64,000 bases of DNA from Mesorhizobium sp. AR02 (GTDB lineage Bacteria > Pseudomonadota > Alphaproteobacteria > Rhizobiales > Rhizobiaceae). The notes under the pieces are model-generated. The model saw only the letters and a program-made list of their open reading frames with translations. It ran no database searches and was not told the origin of the DNA. The position numbers were made by a program, and so were the translations under genes. The stretch covers positions 4,980,001 through 5,044,000 of the forward strand of contig NZ_CP080531.1 of assembly GCF_024746835.1 (NCBI RefSeq). The letters run 5' to 3'. Shown here piece after piece: positions 61,663 through 64,000 of the stretch (position 1 is the stretch's first letter; each line of letters opens with the position of its first letter).

Positions 61663-62886
61663 TCACTCCGGTCCGCCGGTCCAGTCGACCAGAAGGGCAG
61701 CGACGCCAAAGGCGCCGCCGATGGTGCACACGCAAGTCCATCCGCCCCAGGTCCAGGCAACACCGGCCAGCAATGAGCCGATGGCGCCGCCGATGAAGAA
61801 GATGCCGACGAACAGGCCGTTGAGGCGGCCGCGGGCCTGAGGTTGAAGCAAGTTGACAGCACGGCGGCCGAGCGTCTGGTCGCCGGTGACGCCGATGTCG
61901 AGCAGTACGGCACTGACGCCCATCAGCACCAGCGGTTGCCAAGTCGCTCCGGACAGGAAGGAACCAGCCCAGGCGGCGAGCGCCATCGCGCCGATCAGCC
62001 CGAGATGGCAGAAAATGGTGGCGGACCGCGTCCAGCCATGGTCGCCGGCGCGGCCGAACAGCGGCGTGACCATGGCACCCCCGGCGCCGACGAGTGCGAA
62101 GAGCGCGATGCCGCGCTGGCCAAGGCCGAAAGGCGGCCCAGCGAGGCGCAAGGCCACCGCCGTCCAGAACAGGCTGAACGCCGCCATCACCAGCGCCGCC
62201 GTCAGCGCACGGCACCGCAGCACCGGCTCGTCGCGCAGCAGACCGAACAGCGAGGCGATCAGCGCGCCATAGGACGATTTCGCCTCCGGGCGCCGCGGCG
62301 GCAAGGTGAAGGCGAGCACGCAGGCGAGCAGGACGAGGGCTGCCGCGCTGAGGCCATAGAAGGCGCGCCAGCCCCAGGCATCGGCGATGAGGCTGGCCAG
62401 CGGCCGCGCCAGCAGGATGCCGATCATCAGCCCGCTCATGACATCGCCAATGACGCGGCCGGCCTCGCCGGGCGGCGCCATCGAGGCGGCGATCGGCACC
62501 AGGATCTGGATCGCCGAACAGGCAGCGCCGAGCACGAACAGGACGATCAGCAGCGAGGCGATGCCGGGCGCCAAGGCGGCGACGCCAGCCGCAAGGGCTG
62601 CCGTCAGGAGCATGCGCAGGATCAGGTCGCGGTTCTCGGCAAGGTCGGCCATCGGCACCAGGAAGAACAGGCCGGCGGCGTAGCCGAGCAGCGTGGCCAT
62701 GGCGACGAGGCCGACGCTCGCCGCACTGGCGCCGAGTGACGGGCCGATCAACCCGACCAGGGTCTGCGGCGCGAACAGATTGGTGACGATGATGCCGGTA
62801 GAGGCGGCAAAAAGCAGCGTCTGCGGGCCGGTAATGGTGCCGGCGGGCAGCCGCTCGCACAGCTGGCCGTCATTGGTGTCAGGCAT
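61663..62886 (-). CDS. MFS transporter
   Basis: A 407-aa twelve-segment transporter of the major facilitator superfamily with a sugar/drug-efflux-like profile. Features are LGYAAGLFFLVPMADLAENRDLILR (motif A region), PPGEAGRVIGDVMSGLMIGILLARPLASLIADAWGWRAFYG, and GRAGDHGWTRSATIF in the second half. The ATG at 62886 follows GAGGACC. The gene is divergent from a LysR-type regulator, the usual arrangement for a regulated exporter. It converges with the DUF2235 gene with only 12 bases between stops. Confidence 0.92.
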   Translation of the reverse strand: MPDTNDGQLCERLPAGTITGPQTLLFAASTGIIVTNLFAPQTLVGLIGPSLGASAASVGLVAMATLLGYAAGLFFLVPMADLAENRDLILRMLLTAALAAGVAALAPGIASLLIVLFVLGAACSAIQILVPIAASMAPPGEAGRVIGDVMSGLMIGILLARPLASLIADAWGWRAFYGLSAAALVLLACVLAFTLPPRRPEAKSSYGALIASLFGLLRDEPVLRCRALTAALVMAAFSLFWTAVALRLAGPPFGLGQRGIALFALVGAGGAMVTPLFGRAGDHGWTRSATIFCHLGLIGAMALAAWAGSFLSGATWQPLVLMGVSAVLLDIGVTGDQTLGRRAVNLLQPQARGRLNGLFVGIFFIGGAIGSLLAGVAWTWGGWTCVCTIGGAFGVAALLVDWTGGPE

Positions 62887-62977
62887 GAGGTCCTCAATAG
62901 GTCGCATATCGTGTGAGGACTTTATGCCGAAGCCTTATCATGCTACAATTCAATCAATTCGATAATGATTATGCGAG

Positions 62978-63892
62978 ATGCGCATGAATATCCATGACCT
63001 CGAAGCCTTCATCGCCGTGGTGGAAACCGGCTCGATCGTCGGTGCCTCGGCCAGGCTCAACCTCACCCAGCCGGGTGTCACGCGCCGCATCCAGAATCTG
63101 GAGGACGGGCTGGCGACAGCGCTGCTCGACCGTCAGTCGAAGCCGCTGAAGCCGACGGCTTCCGGGCGCGAGGCCTATGAACATGGAAGGCGGGTGCTGC
63201 GCTCGCTGGAGGATCTCAGGGCTGGCGTGTCGCCGCAAGCCGAAGTCAAGGGCGAGTTCCGCCTGGGCATCATGCCCTATCTCTCCGACGCGGCACTTGC
63301 GCTGCCGCTCGACAGCCTGCGCGCCGCCTTTCCGCAGCTGACGTTGCGGATCACCTCCGGCTGGTCGCCAAGGCTGGTGGAGCAGGTGGCGCACAGCGAA
63401 CTCGACGCGGTGGCGGTGTGCCTCGCCGAAGGGCTGGCGCCGCCAGACGAACTGGCCTGCGACGATCTTGGCGCGCAATCGGTGCTGCTGGTCGCATCCC
63501 CCGGACTTGGCGTGCCGAAGAAAGCCGACCTTGCCTCACTGTCACGCTTTGCCTGGGTGATGAACGAAAACGGTTGCGGTTTTCGCGCCTTCATCCGCCA
63601 GAGCTTCGAGGCGGCAAGGCTGCCGTTCCAGGTCGGCGTGGAGGCGCTCAGCGTCGACCTCAGAATGTCGCTGGTGGCGCGCGGCCATGGCATCGGCATC
63701 GTCACGCCCGGCGCCTTCGCCGACAGCCGCTGGCGCGACAGGGTCGAGGTCATCGATTGCCCCGATTTCAAGCCGCAAGTGCGCGCCTGGCTGCTGCACC
63801 GCCCGCCGGCCGGAAGGCTCAGCCGCCCCATCGCGTTGTTCCGCGACGCGCTGATCGATGGGCTCAAGGTGCCGATGCCGCTGGTGTCTTGA
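62978..63892 (+). CDS. LysR-family transcriptional regulator
   Basis: A 304-aa regulator with the N-terminal winged HTH (MNIHDLEAFIAVVETGSIVGASARLNLTQPGVTRRIQNLED) and a substrate-binding-type effector domain starting GEFRLGIMPYLSDAALALP. It is divergent from the MFS gene with 91 bases between starts, so it probably controls that transporter and itself. The spacer holds a small palindrome ATAATGATTAT near 62962. The inducer is unknown. Confidence 0.93.
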   Translation: MRMNIHDLEAFIAVVETGSIVGASARLNLTQPGVTRRIQNLEDGLATALLDRQSKPLKPTASGREAYEHGRRVLRSLEDLRAGVSPQAEVKGEFRLGIMPYLSDAALALPLDSLRAAFPQLTLRITSGWSPRLVEQVAHSELDAVAVCLAEGLAPPDELACDDLGAQSVLLVASPGLGVPKKADLASLSRFAWVMNENGCGFRAFIRQSFEAARLPFQVGVEALSVDLRMSLVARGHGIGIVTPGAFADSRWRDRVEVIDCPDFKPQVRAWLLHRPPAGRLSRPIALFRDALIDGLKVPMPLVS

Positions 63893-64000
63893 GCCGGGGG
63901 GATTGTCCTGGAAAGGCCGGAATTGGCGCCTGGTTGGCGGCGCCACCGCTGACAGCATCATGTCAGCCACGGCTGGGGAAATGACCCGGAAATGATCGAG

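Overview
The window is GC-rich chromosomal DNA of a soil or plant-associated alphaproteobacterium. Gene content (several branched-chain amino acid-type ABC transporters, coxMSL-type molybdenum hydroxylase, HWE-type histidine kinase, DUF2270, DUF2235) and small rhizobial-type palindromic repeats suggest a Mesorhizobium-like member of the Hyphomicrobiales. This placement is inference from gene style, not from a marker gene. No rRNA, tRNA or CRISPR array was seen.

Layout. 1-3254: the end of a livGFHM-type importer operon. 3349-7498: a visibly less GC-rich island with a stand-alone YcaO enzyme, a divergent small protein resembling nitrile-hydratase-like leader peptide (NHLP) RiPP precursors, a BTAD/SARP-type regulator with a TPR tail, and a small exported protein. 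7701-12461: a methyltransferase and a membrane GGDEF-EAL protein, bracketed by a broken and an intact copy of an M20 amidohydrolase 3' end. 12827-17588: an SRPBCC protein, coxMSL-like molybdenum hydroxylase and a MoaD-like carrier. 18060-25836: a tightly packed seven-gene leftward operon encoding an S53 (sedolisin) peptidase with a roughly 205-residue Pro/Thr tail, then a JmjC/cupin_8 hydroxylase, a methyltransferase, a Stf0-type sulfotransferase, a 2OG-Fe(II) oxygenase, an SDR and a GT4 glycosyltransferase. 26092-28289: an AraC remnant and SPFH-protein genes. 28642-31395: an IS630-family element nested in an IS4-family element nested in a palindromic repeat.

31503-42295: a DOPA dioxygenase, a methyltransferase, and AraC and IclR regulators. 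The IclR gene is divergent from an amidohydrolase-CobW-livKH-(livM::livG fusion)-livF operon, and a perfect 9-bp inverted repeat lies between them. 42302-49999: a dipeptide/nickel-type ABC transporter whose fused ATPase faces an LLM monooxygenase, a DUF427 protein, a binding protein and two permeases. 50090-54498: an SDR, a SigJ-like sigma factor, a receiver protein and a PAS-HWE histidine kinase broken by a frameshift in a GC dinucleotide run. 54912-63892: a 47-aa membrane peptide, a CPA2 antiporter with a universal-stress-like tail, DUF2270, an autotransporter remnant, a DUF2235 membrane hydrolase, and a divergent MFS/LysR pair.

The two most interesting blocks are the S53 operon and the YcaO island. 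The S53 operon looks like a system in which a secreted or surface protease with a Pro/Thr-rich tail is hydroxylated, glycosylated, sulfated or methylated by its own operon partners. The YcaO island looks like a minimal orphan RiPP locus with its own regulator. Both functional readings are inference from gene neighbourhood and visible motifs.
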